Shown: positions 37,005-46,757, counted from the first letter of the stretch. The stretch is 64,000 bases of DNA from Gemmatimonadota bacterium (GCA_020348925.1 CP070758.1:1850079-1914078); one strand, 5' to 3'. Translations and numbers: made by a program. Notes: generated by a model from the sequence alone, not told the origin.

Positions 37005-37046
37005 TCCTCAGTATGCGACTCTATTCAGTGAAGTCGGTGGAAACAG

Positions 37047-37079
37047 AAAAGCCCGGGTTGATCATTCCCGGGTTTTTTT
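37047..37079 (+). terminator. Intrinsic terminator after the DsrE-like gene
   Basis: CCCGGG (37052-37057), loop TTGATCATT, CCCGGG (37067-37072), then seven T (37073-37079); the A-run before the stem can extend pairing. It lies 45 bases after the stop. Confidence 0.9.
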
Positions 37080-37576
37080 GTTTGATTTCTGTGACGCTCT
37101 GAAAGTAATGTTATCAAGATAACACTCATTTTTCAGCCCACCACAGATAGTATATGTTTCTGTCAAAAGTGATAGAATTCAACCATAAATAGCCACTCCC
37201 ATCAAAATTCAATATGGAGGATTATAAAGAAAATCTCCCTGTTATTCAATTGTAATATTTCAAAATACAAATTCGCTTCTCATTGGATTAACAAACACTC
37301 TCTTCCCTTTATTAGCTTTTCCCATTGCCTGCTAAAAAGAAACTGTATAAATTAAGATAATTTACTTTATTTCTTGATCTATTAAAGGAATTTATTTACA
37401 TTCAAATGTAATATTGAAACTGAGTATTATACGAAGATTAATCGTCATCCACAAGTTTAATATTTGTGATAACTAACTAATATTGTGAACGTTGTAACAG
37501 TTCTGTCAATGCAACTATCCATACAACATCCGTGTAATGTAATATACAACCTTGTTTTCCAAAACGGAAGAAAGCT
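37080..37576. other. AT-rich intergenic region
   Basis: About 500 bases, clearly more AT-rich than the surrounding genes, with no open frame of note, no tRNA and no clear repeat. It should hold the promoter of the gene at 37577. Confidence 0.5.
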
Positions 37577-38593
37577 ATGAGAATTACCATTGTCTTGTGT
37601 TTCTTTATTTTATTTTTACAGCTGAATTACTGCAAAGCGCAGGAGAACGACACAGCTCAGATCCAGAATAATGCGAGCGCTGCAAAAAAGGCTTTCGATC
37701 AGATTCTGTCGTTGTATACAGAATACGACATAGTTCACATTGGGGAACGGCACTGGAATCTGACCGACTACAATTTCCGTGTCGCATTGATCGGATATCC
37801 TAGATTCGCTGAGGTTGTCAATGATATTGTCATTGAAAGCGGAAATTATTTGTATCAGAAAATGCTTGACGAATATATCTTGGAGTTACGTGATGTTCTT
37901 GATGAGGAGCTGTGCAAGGTCTGGCGTAACACGGTTGTGACGAGTGGTGTGTGGGATGCACCGATCTACAAAGAGTTTGTTCTAGCTGTGAGAAAAGTGA
38001 ATGAGAAACTTCCCCGCAAGAAACGTCTTCGCCTCATAGCGGCTGAACCTCCCATAGATTGGTCCAAGGTGAATACGTGGGAGGAGATGGCTCCTTTTTT
38101 TGGTGCTCGCAGTATACATACCCCTGAGATCATCAAATCAGAGGTGTTGAATAAGGGAAGGAAAGCGCTTATTATTTATGGAGGTGCGCATTTTTATCCA
38201 TCCAGCAATGATTTCGCCGGGTGCGGGAGACTTCGCACCTATCTCGAAAATATTATACAGGATAAGGTGTTCTCTATTCTTCCATTAAGCGGTGAAGATA
38301 TATTTTCCATAAATTTTCACAGACAGATCGGTGTGGATCAATTTCCTTTCTTCCTCCGCGTTGATGAATCAAAACTGGCTTCCTTTCCAGGGAAGTTGTT
38401 TTTCGTAGAGGCGTACGGAACGTTGAGTGAATTCACGGATGGTGTCCTCTATTTTGGCCCATATCCTGACAAATATGCTGAATACGATTCGGTGGCAACC
38501 AATGATTCAACTTACCAGGAGGAACTCGAACGTCGAAAAAGCATTATGGAAAATGTCACCCCAAATTGCGTAGAGCCGAAAACGTCTCATTAA
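37577..38593 (+). CDS. Secreted TIKI/ChaN-like protein, 3' end possibly frameshifted
   Basis: 338 residues; GGAAG lies six bases before the ATG, and a signal peptide (MRITIVLCFFILFLQLNYCKA) has a possible lipoprotein-like Cys. Motifs IVHIGERHWN near residue 55 and ALIIYGGAHFYPS near 200 recall the GExH and late His of the ChaN/TIKI/EreA superfamily, which includes haem-binding lipoproteins, proteases and esterases. The assignment rests on those motifs only. The last 12 residues (after ENVTP) differ in character, and a better continuation lies in another frame (see the pseudogene entry). It may therefore be a recently damaged gene or contain a sequencing error in the CCCCAAA tract. Confidence 0.65.
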   Translation: MRITIVLCFFILFLQLNYCKAQENDTAQIQNNASAAKKAFDQILSLYTEYDIVHIGERHWNLTDYNFRVALIGYPRFAEVVNDIVIESGNYLYQKMLDEYILELRDVLDEELCKVWRNTVVTSGVWDAPIYKEFVLAVRKVNEKLPRKKRLRLIAAEPPIDWSKVNTWEEMAPFFGARSIHTPEIIKSEVLNKGRKALIIYGGAHFYPSSNDFAGCGRLRTYLENIIQDKVFSILPLSGEDIFSINFHRQIGVDQFPFFLRVDESKLASFPGKLFFVEAYGTLSEFTDGVLYFGPYPDKYAEYDSVATNDSTYQEELERRKSIMENVTPNCVEPKTSH

Positions 38594-38777
38594 GGGTGGG
38601 GGACGTGACGGTTGATGAAGAACAAAATACAGGCTTTTATGCGGTCATATTGGATAACTCTGATGCATCCAGCGTAGTAAACTACTACCGGATTGAGATG
38701 AACAATTGTATTACAATGAAGCGGATAAAGCGAATGAAATGATTTGTGAGATTCTTGAAAGCATCATTCAATTCTGA
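38560..38777 (+). pseudogene. Possible frameshifted tail of the TIKI/ChaN-like gene
   Basis: From CCC at 38560 a frame two bases off reads PKLRRAENVSLRVGDVTVDE... and stays open to 38742; a third frame from 38703 continues as QLYYNEADKANEMICEILES and stops at 38775-38777. Read together they give about 70 residues of coherent sequence that would extend the preceding gene, at the cost of two shifts of the same sense (near 38560 and 38702). No start codon or ribosome binding site precedes the segment. It may be a real degraded tail, a remnant of another gene, or two base-call errors. Confidence 0.35.
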
Positions 38778-39403
38778 ATGATATTAGAAAGTACTATTTC
38801 TCTTTGAAAATACAGTGTATGGAAATCCCGAAAAATTGCCGCTGGAGGTGGTTGGAATCGTTGCACTCCGGGCTATGAGACTTCATAGGAACTCAGCAAT
38901 CTTTCTTCTTTCCCAATGAGAATATCCCACTACCGGATCGACCCCTGCTCCTACCCTTTCCCAGGACGGATATGAATCTTTCTACAATCTATAAGTCTCT
39001 GAAATTATTGTACAAAACTATAAAGATACGTCCCCTTACGAGGAAATACATTTGAAGATGATTCATCGAAATAGAAAGGGAGAGATCTTCCTGTGTACAG
39101 AAAATCTCTTGACTTTGTACGACGAATATCTTAAACTTTCAGACTCTTTTCGAGAGAGAGGAGGAATTTTTCAACGAGAAGGATACGTCGAGCTGAACGT
39201 ACCCTGCGTTCGAATTGTACTGCATCGGGGGTGATGGATGTTCAAAGCATCCTGCAAATGAAACGTTATGTTCTCTTGAAGGGGTACGTGTTCGTGAGAA
39301 GAAAGACTAAAGTCAGCCAGACAATTGATAATACTCAGCAGAGTCCTTCTTTTGGGATGGAGAATATTGAAATTTCGAAGACAATGAATTGGAGATTTTT
39401 TCG
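38778..39403. other. Intergenic region before the sensor gene
   Basis: No gene I can support. A 60-codon frame from TTG 39052 has GAGGAA nearby but no recognisable homology. The sequence just before 39404 provides GGAG for the next gene. Confidence 0.4.
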
Positions 39404-42400
39404 ATGATAAAAGTGTATGGGGGGATGTTGAATTTCCTGAAATTCGAAATGTGCAAAAAGAAACCGTTGATTCTCAGACATCTATATATATGCCTTTCTC
39501 TTTTGACATTGTTCTCACTGGGCTTCTCACACAGAACTTTCGCCCTGAGGCAGGATATCTCCTTCCAAGTGATCTCACTGGAGCAAGGGCTCTCACAGAG
39601 TATCGTAGAGAGTATCGTTCAGGACAAGAGAGGGTTTATGTGGTTCGGCACTGAAGACGGGCTGAACATCTACGATGGATACAGATTTCTTGTACTGCGC
39701 AACGTTCCGGGGGATCTCAATAGTCTGAGCTACAATCACATCACGGCAATCTACGAGGACAAATTAGGACAGCTGTGGATTGGCACATTCAACGGCGGAC
39801 TGAACACCTATAATATAGAAAAGGATCAATTCACTCGCTATCAACATGACCCCAGCGATTCCCACAGTCTAAGCAACAACGTTATCAGGGCAATTTACCA
39901 GGACAGAGCTGGGACACTCTGGATCGGTACTGATGATGGATTGAACATGTTGGTCATACATTCCGGTGCAGAAGATACGGCGGAACAGAACCGAAGCTTT
40001 GTGTGCTACAAACACGATCCCCAGGACCCGAACAGTCTCAGCAACAGTGTCGTAAGATCCGTATATCAGGAGAAAGACGGAGCGCTCTGGATCGGTACTG
40101 ACGGCGGATTGAACAAGCTCGTTCAAACACCCTCGGGTGCCGTCAAATTTATACGGTTTCAATATAACCCCCTTGATCCCGGCAGCATCAGCAACAATAT
40201 TATCAGAGTAATATATCAGGATGAAGACGGAACGCTCTGGATAGGAACCGATGGGGGCTTGAACAAACGTATTGAAACCTCACCGGATGCGGTCAAGTTT
40301 CTACGGTATCAGAACGACCCCCGCGATCCTCGTAGCCTGAGTCACAATCAAGTCTATACAATTTTTGAAGACCGTTTTAAAACACTCTGGATTGGTACAA
40401 ACGGGGGTGGCTTGTGTCAATTCGATCGTGAGGAGGGTATCTTCACTCCATACGTAAATGATCCGAGGGATCCGAATAGTCTCAGCTATAACGAGATTCG
40501 AAGTATTTACGAGGACAGATCGGGTAACCTGTGGATAGGGACGTATGGTGTCGGAATCAGTAAGCTTGATAGAAGTCGAAAAAAATTCGTCCATTACAGG
40601 CCAGTTCCGAGGAACCCGAATAGCGTAAGTGCGGAAATCATCTGGTGCATTCACGAGGACAAAGAGGGTATACTCTGGATCGGAACCCATGGTGGTGGAC
40701 TGAACAGGTTCGATCGACAAAAGAATGAGTATACCCATTATCTCTCTGATCCCAACGATCACAATAGCCTGAGCAGTAATATTGTGCGCCTCATTCTCGA
40801 GGACGACACAGGCGCGCTATGGATCGGAACCCATGGTGGGGGTATTACCAAAATGAACAAAACCACTGGAAAATGTATTCGATATCTCCATGATCCGAAT
40901 GATCCCTTCAGTTTGAGTCATAATGACATCAGGGGGATGTTATTCGATCGCACCGGAACTTTATGGGTAGGCACCAGAGGAGGAGGTCTGAATAAATTAG
41001 AAATAGAGAAGAATACGAACACGCCTCTCAAATGTATTCATTATCGTCATGATCCCGATAATCCGAAGAGCATTAGCAGTGATTTCATAAGGACAATCTA
41101 TGAGGATAAAGAGGGCGTACTTTGGATTGGGACTCTTGGAGGAGGATTGAACAGGTTTGAAAAAGAAACAGAGACGTTTACTCATTTCAAGTCAGATCCC
41201 GGCGATTCATTCAGCCTGAGTAACGATTATGTTTTTGCCATTCACGAGGATCCCGCAGGTATGTTCTGGCTGGGAACCTGGGGTGGCGGCCTGAACAGAT
41301 TTGACCGAAAAAAGAAAGTGTTTCATCACTACACTCAAGAGGATGGACTTCCAAGCCTTGGGGTGTATGGAATACTGGAAGATCATCATGGAAACCTGTG
41401 GTTAAGTACGAATAACGGATTATCCCGGTTTCATCCGAAGACCGAAACCTTCAGGAATTTTAACGTCAGGGACGGGCTCCAGAGCAATGAATTCAATGGG
41501 GGCTCCTACTTTATGAGCCACAGCGGTGAGATGTTTTTCGGCGGCATAAATGGATTGAATGCCTTCTTTCCGGATGAAATAGTGGACAATACGTACATAC
41601 CTCCGATTGCGGTAACTTCATTTCGAAAATTTAACCGAGAAGTGGATTTTGATACACCGCTGTCGGAAATAGACGAGATGAAACTTTCTCACAGAGATTA
41701 TGTTTTTTCCTTTGAATTCGCTGCACTGGATTACACGGCACCTGAGAAAAACATGTATGCCTATAAGATGGAAGGTTTGGATAAAGACTGGATTTATACT
41801 GATGCAGAGAGACGCTTTGCCACCTTCACTACACTCTCACCGGGTACATACACATTCAGAGTCAAGGGCTCAAATAACGACGGTGTATGGAATGAAGAGG
41901 GCGCTTCAATACGAATTATCATCACACCCCCTTGGTGGAAGACGTTGTGGGCATATATTGGATACGTCATGCTCTGTGCAGTTGGGATCTTATATGCGAG
42001 GGCACTTTCGAATAAAAGGGCACGGATAAAAGCCGACAACGAGCGCAAGACGAAAGAACTTGAGGAGGCTCGACAACTCCAGCTTTCAATGCTGCCGGAA
42101 TCCGTTCCGAATCTCTCCAATGTTGAGATGGCTGTGTACATGAGGACAGCGACCGAAGTTGGCGGTGATTATTATGATTTTCATGTGGCCAAAGATGGAG
42201 CTTTAACCGTAACTATCGGAGATGCCACTGGGCACGGCATGACAGCGGGAAACATGGTTGTTTCGATGAAGAGCCTCTTCAATGCGCTCACTGAGGAAAC
42301 GAACATACCTGCCTTCTTCAGCAGAAGTAACGAGATTTTAGAGAGAATGCACATGAAGCAGCTCTATATGTGTATGGCTATGCTCCGCATCAACAAAGAG

Positions 42401-42775
42401 ACCATGATTGCTTCTACAGCGGGCATACCTCCAATTTTGATTTATAGACAGGCGACGGGTGCTGTTGAAGAAATAAATACCGGTGGAGTGCCTCTTGGTT
42501 GGATCGTTGATTATTCGTACCAACAGATCGAGACATCCCTTTCCGCTGGAGACACGATACTCCTCATGACAGACGGTTTTGCCGAGCTATTCAATGAAGA
42601 AGACGAGCTCTTGGGCCATTCCCAAGCGAAAGAGATTTTTAAGCGGGTTGCTCAATATTCATCGGATAAAGTGATCTCGAAGTTGGTCGAAGCTGGCGAG
42701 AAATGGCGCGGGGGGAGAGTCCAACAGGATGACATTACCTTTGTAGTTCTTAAGGTGAGAAATGGCAGGAATTGA
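39404..42775 (+). CDS. Beta-propeller/Y_Y_Y sensor with SpoIIE-type PP2C phosphatase output
   Basis: About 1123 residues; I chose ATG 39404 (GGAG nine bases upstream) over TTG 39389. Order: N-terminal signal/anchor (about 25-48), then about a dozen two-component-regulator propeller repeats of the form DKRGFMWFGTEDGLNIYDG with periodic N-S-L-S blades (about 60-690), a Y_Y_Y domain (about 760-840), one transmembrane helix (TLWAYIGYVMLCAVGILYA), a short coiled coil (KTKELEEARQLQ) and a SpoIIE/RsbU phosphatase domain (about 890-1120: EVGGDYYDF, IGDATGHGM, LLMTDGF, DDITFVVL, with the metal-binding Asp). It would sense a periplasmic ligand and dephosphorylate a STAS protein in the cytoplasm. The next gene encodes such a protein. 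Related proteins usually end in a histidine kinase instead. Confidence 0.93.
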   Translation: MIKVYGGMLNFLKFEMCKKKPLILRHLYICLSLLTLFSLGFSHRTFALRQDISFQVISLEQGLSQSIVESIVQDKRGFMWFGTEDGLNIYDGYRFLVLRNVPGDLNSLSYNHITAIYEDKLGQLWIGTFNGGLNTYNIEKDQFTRYQHDPSDSHSLSNNVIRAIYQDRAGTLWIGTDDGLNMLVIHSGAEDTAEQNRSFVCYKHDPQDPNSLSNSVVRSVYQEKDGALWIGTDGGLNKLVQTPSGAVKFIRFQYNPLDPGSISNNIIRVIYQDEDGTLWIGTDGGLNKRIETSPDAVKFLRYQNDPRDPRSLSHNQVYTIFEDRFKTLWIGTNGGGLCQFDREEGIFTPYVNDPRDPNSLSYNEIRSIYEDRSGNLWIGTYGVGISKLDRSRKKFVHYRPVPRNPNSVSAEIIWCIHEDKEGILWIGTHGGGLNRFDRQKNEYTHYLSDPNDHNSLSSNIVRLILEDDTGALWIGTHGGGITKMNKTTGKCIRYLHDPNDPFSLSHNDIRGMLFDRTGTLWVGTRGGGLNKLEIEKNTNTPLKCIHYRHDPDNPKSISSDFIRTIYEDKEGVLWIGTLGGGLNRFEKETETFTHFKSDPGDSFSLSNDYVFAIHEDPAGMFWLGTWGGGLNRFDRKKKVFHHYTQEDGLPSLGVYGILEDHHGNLWLSTNNGLSRFHPKTETFRNFNVRDGLQSNEFNGGSYFMSHSGEMFFGGINGLNAFFPDEIVDNTYIPPIAVTSFRKFNREVDFDTPLSEIDEMKLSHRDYVFSFEFAALDYTAPEKNMYAYKMEGLDKDWIYTDAERRFATFTTLSPGTYTFRVKGSNNDGVWNEEGASIRIIITPPWWKTLWAYIGYVMLCAVGILYARALSNKRARIKADNERKTKELEEARQLQLSMLPESVPNLSNVEMAVYMRTATEVGGDYYDFHVAKDGALTVTIGDATGHGMTAGNMVVSMKSLFNALTEETNIPAFFSRSNEILERMHMKQLYMCMAMLRINKETMIASTAGIPPILIYRQATGAVEEINTGGVPLGWIVDYSYQQIETSLSAGDTILLMTDGFAELFNEEDELLGHSQAKEIFKRVAQYSSDKVISKLVEAGEKWRGGRVQQDDITFVVLKVRNGRN

Positions 42776-42807
42776 GAACAACCTGGGAAGCTTTCCAAGG
42801 AGGCGGA

Positions 42808-43152
42808 ATGAAATTTGAAGAAGAAACCTTCGGCGATGTTCAGATCCTTCACCTCCAGGGTAAAATAATGGGTGGGCCGGAGACGCAAGTGCTACGCCAT
42901 CGTCTCGAAGAGTTGGTTGCTTTCGACACACGGTTCTTAGTGATAGACTTTCAAAATGTGAAGTGGATTAACAGCACAGGTATTGGTGCAATCATCCATT
43001 GTCTCTCTATCCTTCGCAGTCGCGGCGGGGATATTCGTTTCGCCAATCTCCATGGTGAAACGCTGCTTTACATTCAAGTCATGAACCTGGGAAAAATAAT
43101 AAGAACCTTCAATAGCATCGACGAAGCAGTGGCAAGTTTTTCAAAGGATTGA
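42808..43152 (+). CDS. STAS-domain anti-sigma factor antagonist
   Basis: 114 residues from ATG 42808, with AAGGAGG upstream; the frame opens slightly earlier without a start signal. STAS fold of the SpoIIAA/RsbV group: VIDFQNVKWINSTGIGAI with the phosphorylatable Ser in the NSTGIG loop, preceded by LHLQGKIMGG. Dephosphorylation by the SpoIIE-type phosphatase encoded 33 bases upstream would let it bind an anti-sigma kinase. The kinase and sigma factor are not in the window. Confidence 0.92.
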   Translation: MKFEEETFGDVQILHLQGKIMGGPETQVLRHRLEELVAFDTRFLVIDFQNVKWINSTGIGAIIHCLSILRSRGGDIRFANLHGETLLYIQVMNLGKIIRTFNSIDEAVASFSKD

Positions 43153-43642
43153 CACCGGTAGAGTATAGTGCATTTCTAAAAGAAGGGGAGAATCCTGATT
43201 GATTCATAAACAATTATGGTGCACTGCTTACAGAGAGACATATATCACGCTTACGTCTTTGAACGGATCTGAAACATTTCGGGTATATAATTTTAACACA
43301 CCGTATTTCTTGTTTCTCTGTGTCTCAGGGCTTCTGTGGCGAATGATCCAATTTTATCTCCTTTCTAAACAAACTTACAATTTTCCCCAGGCTCAAGTAC
43401 AAATTCGGCCCTTTTTGACTTAGGTCAAAGAATCGTATTGTCGTATTTTTACATTTTCGAATCAGCACTGAGATAGCCGGCTCATAGAGAGAAACCATTT
43501 TGTTCTTGGGTACGCGCCAGGGGTGAGATAAATTTAAAAACATGAGGAGGTGAGCGACTGATACGAATTATTCGATCGCAAGGAGTGATATCCAACACAT
43601 CCGTAAGAGGTGAAAACTTACAATTAAAGACGGAGGAATACA
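43153..43642. other. Intergenic region before hcp
   Basis: About 490 bases without a supported gene. It contains the FNR/HcpR-like palindrome (43414-43429) and, closer to hcp, two purine-rich Shine-Dalgarno-like runs (AGGAGGTGAG near 43543, AAGGAGTGAT near 43579) that lead to no open frame. GGAGG at 43632 serves hcp. Confidence 0.5.
43414..43429. promoter_or_regulatory. FNR/HcpR-type palindrome upstream of hcp
   Basis: TTTGACTTAGGTCAAA fits TTGACnnnnGTCAA with matching outer T and A. Its centre is about 220 bases before the hcp start. Known HcpR sites control hcp and related nitrosative-stress genes in anaerobes, so this is the expected target. No HcpR gene is seen in the window. Confidence 0.7.
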
Positions 43643-45268
43643 ATGCCTATGTTTTGTTTTCAATGCCAGGAGACCTTGGCCAATGAGGGTTGTACGGCAA
43701 ACGGAATCTGCGGCAAAAAAGAAGATACGGCAAACCTTCAGGATCTTTTGATCTATGTCATAAAAGGGATTTCTGTTGTTCTTGAAGAGACAGGAAAAGT
43801 TGACAAAGAAGCAAGTCGTTACATCATAAAGGCTCTTTTCACAACAGTGACGAATGTGAATTTTGATAATGAGAGGATTGTTGAGCTCATAAAACAGGGA
43901 TTATCGATTCGAGAAGAACTTAAACAAAAATACAACGTCGATGGTGATTTGCACGATTCCGCCCAGTGGTTTCCCGTAAACGAAGGTGACTTCATTTCAA
44001 AGGCTTTAAGCACAGGGATTCTTGCCACAGAAGATGAAGATGTGCGTTCTCTTCGCGAATTGCTCGTCTATGCTTTGAAGGGTATTGCTGCTTATGCCGA
44101 TCATGCCGCTGTTTTGGGGTACGAAGACGAGGCTCTCTATCGGAATATGGTTGGATTGTTGGCGTCCACGACCAAAGATCACAGCCTCGATGAGATGGTT
44201 GCAAACGTGTTGAAAGCCGGTGAACTGGCCGTCACAACCATGGCACTTCTGGACAAGGCCAATACCGAAACGTACGGTCATCCTGAACTCACGAAAGTAC
44301 AAACCGGGGTTGGCCGTAATCCCGGTATTCTGATCTCAGGTCATGATCTGAAAGATATGGACGAGCTTCTGAAACAGACCGAGGGGACCGGTGTTGATGT
44401 GTACACCCACGGAGAGATGTTGCCGGCGAACTATTATCCTGTTTTTAAGAAATACGATCACTTTATCGGGAACTACGGAAACTCATGGTGGCAGCAGAAG
44501 GAGGAATTTGAAGCATTCAACGGTCCGATACTGATGACGACCAACTGTCTGGTTCCGCCGAAAGAGACGTACAAAGAGAGGGTATTCACAACCGGGAATG
44601 CCGGGTTCCCCGGTTTACGCCACATACCGGATCGGGAAAACGGAGGAACGAAAGATTTCTCTGAAGTCGTCGAACTCGCGAAAAAATGTGAACCGCCGGT
44701 TGAAATTGAAAAGGGGACCATCGTGGGCGGTTTTGCTCACAATCAAGTGCTTGCCTTGGCGGATAAGGTCGTCGAGGCCGTCAAATCCGGTGCAATAAAA
44801 AGGTTTGTCGTCATGGCCGGTTGTGACGGGCGCCAAAAATCGAGAAGCTATTTTACAGCAGTGGCTGAAAATCTCCCTCAGGATACGGTCATTTTGACGG
44901 CTGGTTGTGCGAAATTCCGGTACAACAAACTGAATCTCGGTGATATCGGTGGAATACCAAGGGTTCTGGATGCCGGACAGTGCAACGATTCTTACTCGCT
45001 GGCGGTAGTCGCGCTGAAGCTGAAAGAAGTGTTTGAGCTGGAGGATATCAATGAGCTGCCCATCTCCTTCGATATCGGCTGGTATGAACAAAAAGCTGTG
45101 GCTGTCTTGCTTGCTTTGCTTCATCTTGGAGTGAAGGGGATTCGATTGGGACCGACCCTGCCGGCATTTCTCTCCCCAAACGTGGTGAAAGTTTTGGTCG
45201 AGAACTTTGACATAAAACCCGTTGGCGATGTCAAAGGTGATGTGGAAGCGATGATGCTGGGCATGTAA
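43643..45268 (+). CDS. hcp: Hybrid cluster protein (hydroxylamine reductase)
   Basis: 541 residues, the usual length; GGAGG ten bases before the ATG. The N-terminal cluster ligands are C5, C8, C17 and C23 (C-x2-C-x8-C-x5-C), the spacing of the Desulfovibrio/strict-anaerobe class rather than the longer E. coli spacing. Hybrid-cluster ligands are visible: His/Glu region [51 protein letters not shown] and [10 protein letters not shown]. It reduces nitric oxide and/or hydroxylamine in the cytoplasm and S-nitrosylates proteins in some bacteria. It is a single gene with its own terminator and an upstream FNR/HcpR-like box. Confidence 0.98.
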   Translation: MPMFCFQCQETLANEGCTANGICGKKEDTANLQDLLIYVIKGISVVLEETGKVDKEASRYIIKALFTTVTNVNFDNERIVELIKQGLSIREELKQKYNVDGDLHDSAQWFPVNEGDFISKALSTGILATEDEDVRSLRELLVYALKGIAAYADHAAVLGYEDEALYRNMVGLLASTTKDHSLDEMVANVLKAGELAVTTMALLDKANTETYGHPELTKVQTGVGRNPGILISGHDLKDMDELLKQTEGTGVDVYTHGEMLPANYYPVFKKYDHFIGNYGNSWWQQKEEFEAFNGPILMTTNCLVPPKETYKERVFTTGNAGFPGLRHIPDRENGGTKDFSEVVELAKKCEPPVEIEKGTIVGGFAHNQVLALADKVVEAVKSGAIKRFVVMAGCDGRQKSRSYFTAVAENLPQDTVILTAGCAKFRYNKLNLGDIGGIPRVLDAGQCNDSYSLAVVALKLKEVFELEDINELPISFDIGWYEQKAVAVLLALLHLGVKGIRLGPTLPAFLSPNVVKVLVENFDIKPVGDVKGDVEAMMLGM

Positions 45269-45581
45269 ACGATTCAATCCGAAATCGGTTCTTGTTGATT
45301 CTCTAATTAAGCAGACTATTGAAGCTGACCGCGTAACCCACATTCGCATGCTCGGTCGGCTTTTCTATTCGAACGATAACTCTCGATCGACCGGTATATA
45401 GATGCTGTTCGAAAAATCAGAATTGGGATGCATGCCCCGGTATACGGCACAGTACTTCTTCGATAGACACTGATCGATATTCACTTTGTATTTGGACATG
45501 CAATGAAATGCTCATTCGGACAAATTTCCTTTTCCTACCGCACAGGACACATGACTTGTGCAATCAAGAAGTTTTCTCCTC
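45269..45581. other. Convergent intergenic region after hcp
   Basis: About 310 bases between the 3' ends of hcp (+) and the GAF gene (-). Apart from the hcp terminator I see nothing in it. Confidence 0.6.
45324..45364 (+). terminator. Intrinsic terminator after hcp
   Basis: GCTGACCG (45324-45331) pairs with CGGTCGGC (45353-45360) with one G-T pair, a 21-base loop, then TTTT. Confidence 0.55.
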
Positions 45582-46064
45582 TCACGTATGCGACTCAAAG
45601 AGATTGGAAACCATTTGGGAAACTTCCTCAAGAAATTTTCTCTCTTCCTCAGTGAACGGTGAAATCGTGTGGGAATCGATGTCGAGCTCACCGACAACCT
45701 TCCCGTCCCTGAAAAACGGAACAACAATCTCCGCTTGCACTTTTGAACTGCACGACAGATAGTTCGCTTCTCCCGAGGTATCCTGAACGACGAAGGTCTC
45801 TCCCCTCTCCGCCGCCTGACCGCAGATGCCTCTGCCGAATGGTATTCTCTCGTGTTCGGTCGGTTCTCCGACATATGGACCGAGAACAAGCTCCTTCTCG
45901 CTCTTTGGATCAACAAGGTAAAACCCGACCCAATCGTAATGGGATACGCGCTCCTCGAGCAACGTACAAATCGCCAAGAGGTTATCTTCCCTGCCGGAAG
46001 AACTATCGGTAATGTCTCTAACTTTTTCGAGGAGAGGATCATACAATTCTTTGGCATCGTTCAT
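45582..46064 (-). CDS. GAF-domain protein, free-Met-(R)-sulfoxide-reductase-like
   Basis: 160 residues from the ATG at 46064, which has AAAGGAAG upstream; the frame extends to a TTG at 46091 with no better signal. Single GAF domain with the fRMsr pattern: SHYDWVGFYLVD, LVLGPYVG, RIPFGRGICGQAA, VVQDTSGEANYLSC and EIVVPFF. Free methionine-R-sulfoxide reductases use three Cys; the GICG and YLSC cysteines are present but the first (in C-x-RIPFG) is replaced (HERIPFG). It may be active with two Cys, or be a small GAF sensor. Possible oxidative-stress role, consistent with the neighbouring AhpD-like gene. Confidence 0.82.
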   Translation of the reverse strand: MNDAKELYDPLLEKVRDITDSSSGREDNLLAICTLLEERVSHYDWVGFYLVDPKSEKELVLGPYVGEPTEHERIPFGRGICGQAAERGETFVVQDTSGEANYLSCSSKVQAEIVVPFFRDGKVVGELDIDSHTISPFTEEERKFLEEVSQMVSNLFESHT

Positions 46065-46250
46065 TTCGTCGCTTCCTTTCGGAATGCTCAACTTTATACT
46101 CTCAATAAAGTTCTTTGTCTTGTCTGCCTACTCTGTCGTGTCCTTCGGTGATTGCAACGCGGAGCCCTTCCCGGGCATGGTCGCAAGGCTCGCAAAGACA
46201 GGGAAAGGCAATCCCTGCAGAGATCAGTGAAGTACAGTCGCCATTGTGAA

Positions 46251-46601
46251 CTATTGTGTTTGCTTCAATTCATCCCACGCTTCGAAGGCTCGTCTGAGAT
46301 GGGGAATTGTTATAGAGCCACCGACGACGAGCCCGATCTCAAGCGCTTCCTCAAACTCGCCATCATTCACACCCTCACCATAACACCGCATAATATGATA
46401 CTTGATACACTCGTCACATCTCAACACAAGCGAGGCAACGAGTCCCAATAACTCCTTTGTCTTTGCAGAAAGCGCTCCGTCATGGTAGACCTGGGAATCG
46501 AGGCTATAGAACCTTTTGATCGGAGCTCCTGCGTATTTCATGACAATGTCATCTGATTTTTGCCGTTCTTTTTTATACTTTTCAACTGTGCTGTTACTCA
46601 T
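46251..46601 (-). CDS. Carboxymuconolactone decarboxylase/AhpD-like protein
   Basis: 116 residues; AAGGAG ten bases before the ATG. One CMD domain with the AhpD-type active-site motif CDECIKYHI (two Cys and His), GLVASLVLRC before it and the GVNDGEFEEALEIGLVVGGS helix after it. Such proteins act as alkylhydroperoxidase-type disulfide reductases; the ring-decarboxylating members lack the Cys pair. Downstream, 46092-46250 holds no gene and reads like a worn dispersed repeat (clustered GCAAGGCTCGCAA-type words). Confidence 0.88.
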   Translation of the reverse strand: MSNSTVEKYKKERQKSDDIVMKYAGAPIKRFYSLDSQVYHDGALSAKTKELLGLVASLVLRCDECIKYHIMRCYGEGVNDGEFEEALEIGLVVGGSITIPHLRRAFEAWDELKQTQ

Positions 46602-46627
46602 AAGTCTATCTCCTTAAGTATGGTTTC

Positions 46628-46757
46628 AAAGGATTCAAGAACTCCAGGGTTCAAGGTTTCAAGTGATGAGAGACTCAGCGATTTATCCTAACACGCTTCA
46701 GGTGTCTGTTTCAGTTCAATTTTACCTGAATCCTCGGTTCCTTGACCCCTTGAATCC
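46628..46757. repeat. Imperfect inverted repeat between two genes
   Basis: GGATTCAAGAACTCCAGGGTTCAAGG on the left (near 46630) and CCTTGACCCCTTGAATCC on the right (near 46738) are near-complements, separated by about 80 bases. Possible remnant of a small palindromic element or a long terminator for the permease gene. Confidence 0.4.

Noticed and set aside
39052..39234. 60-codon frame upstream of the sensor gene
   Set aside because: Weak start signal and no recognisable motif; could be chance.
43199..43423. 74-codon frame before hcp
   Set aside because: TTG start without a ribosome binding site, no homology, and it covers the FNR-like site.
46092..46250. Possible tRNA or small RNA in a GC-rich patch
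   Set aside because: No cloverleaf can be folded by eye and no GTTCGAATC-type T-loop is present; looks like a worn repeat.
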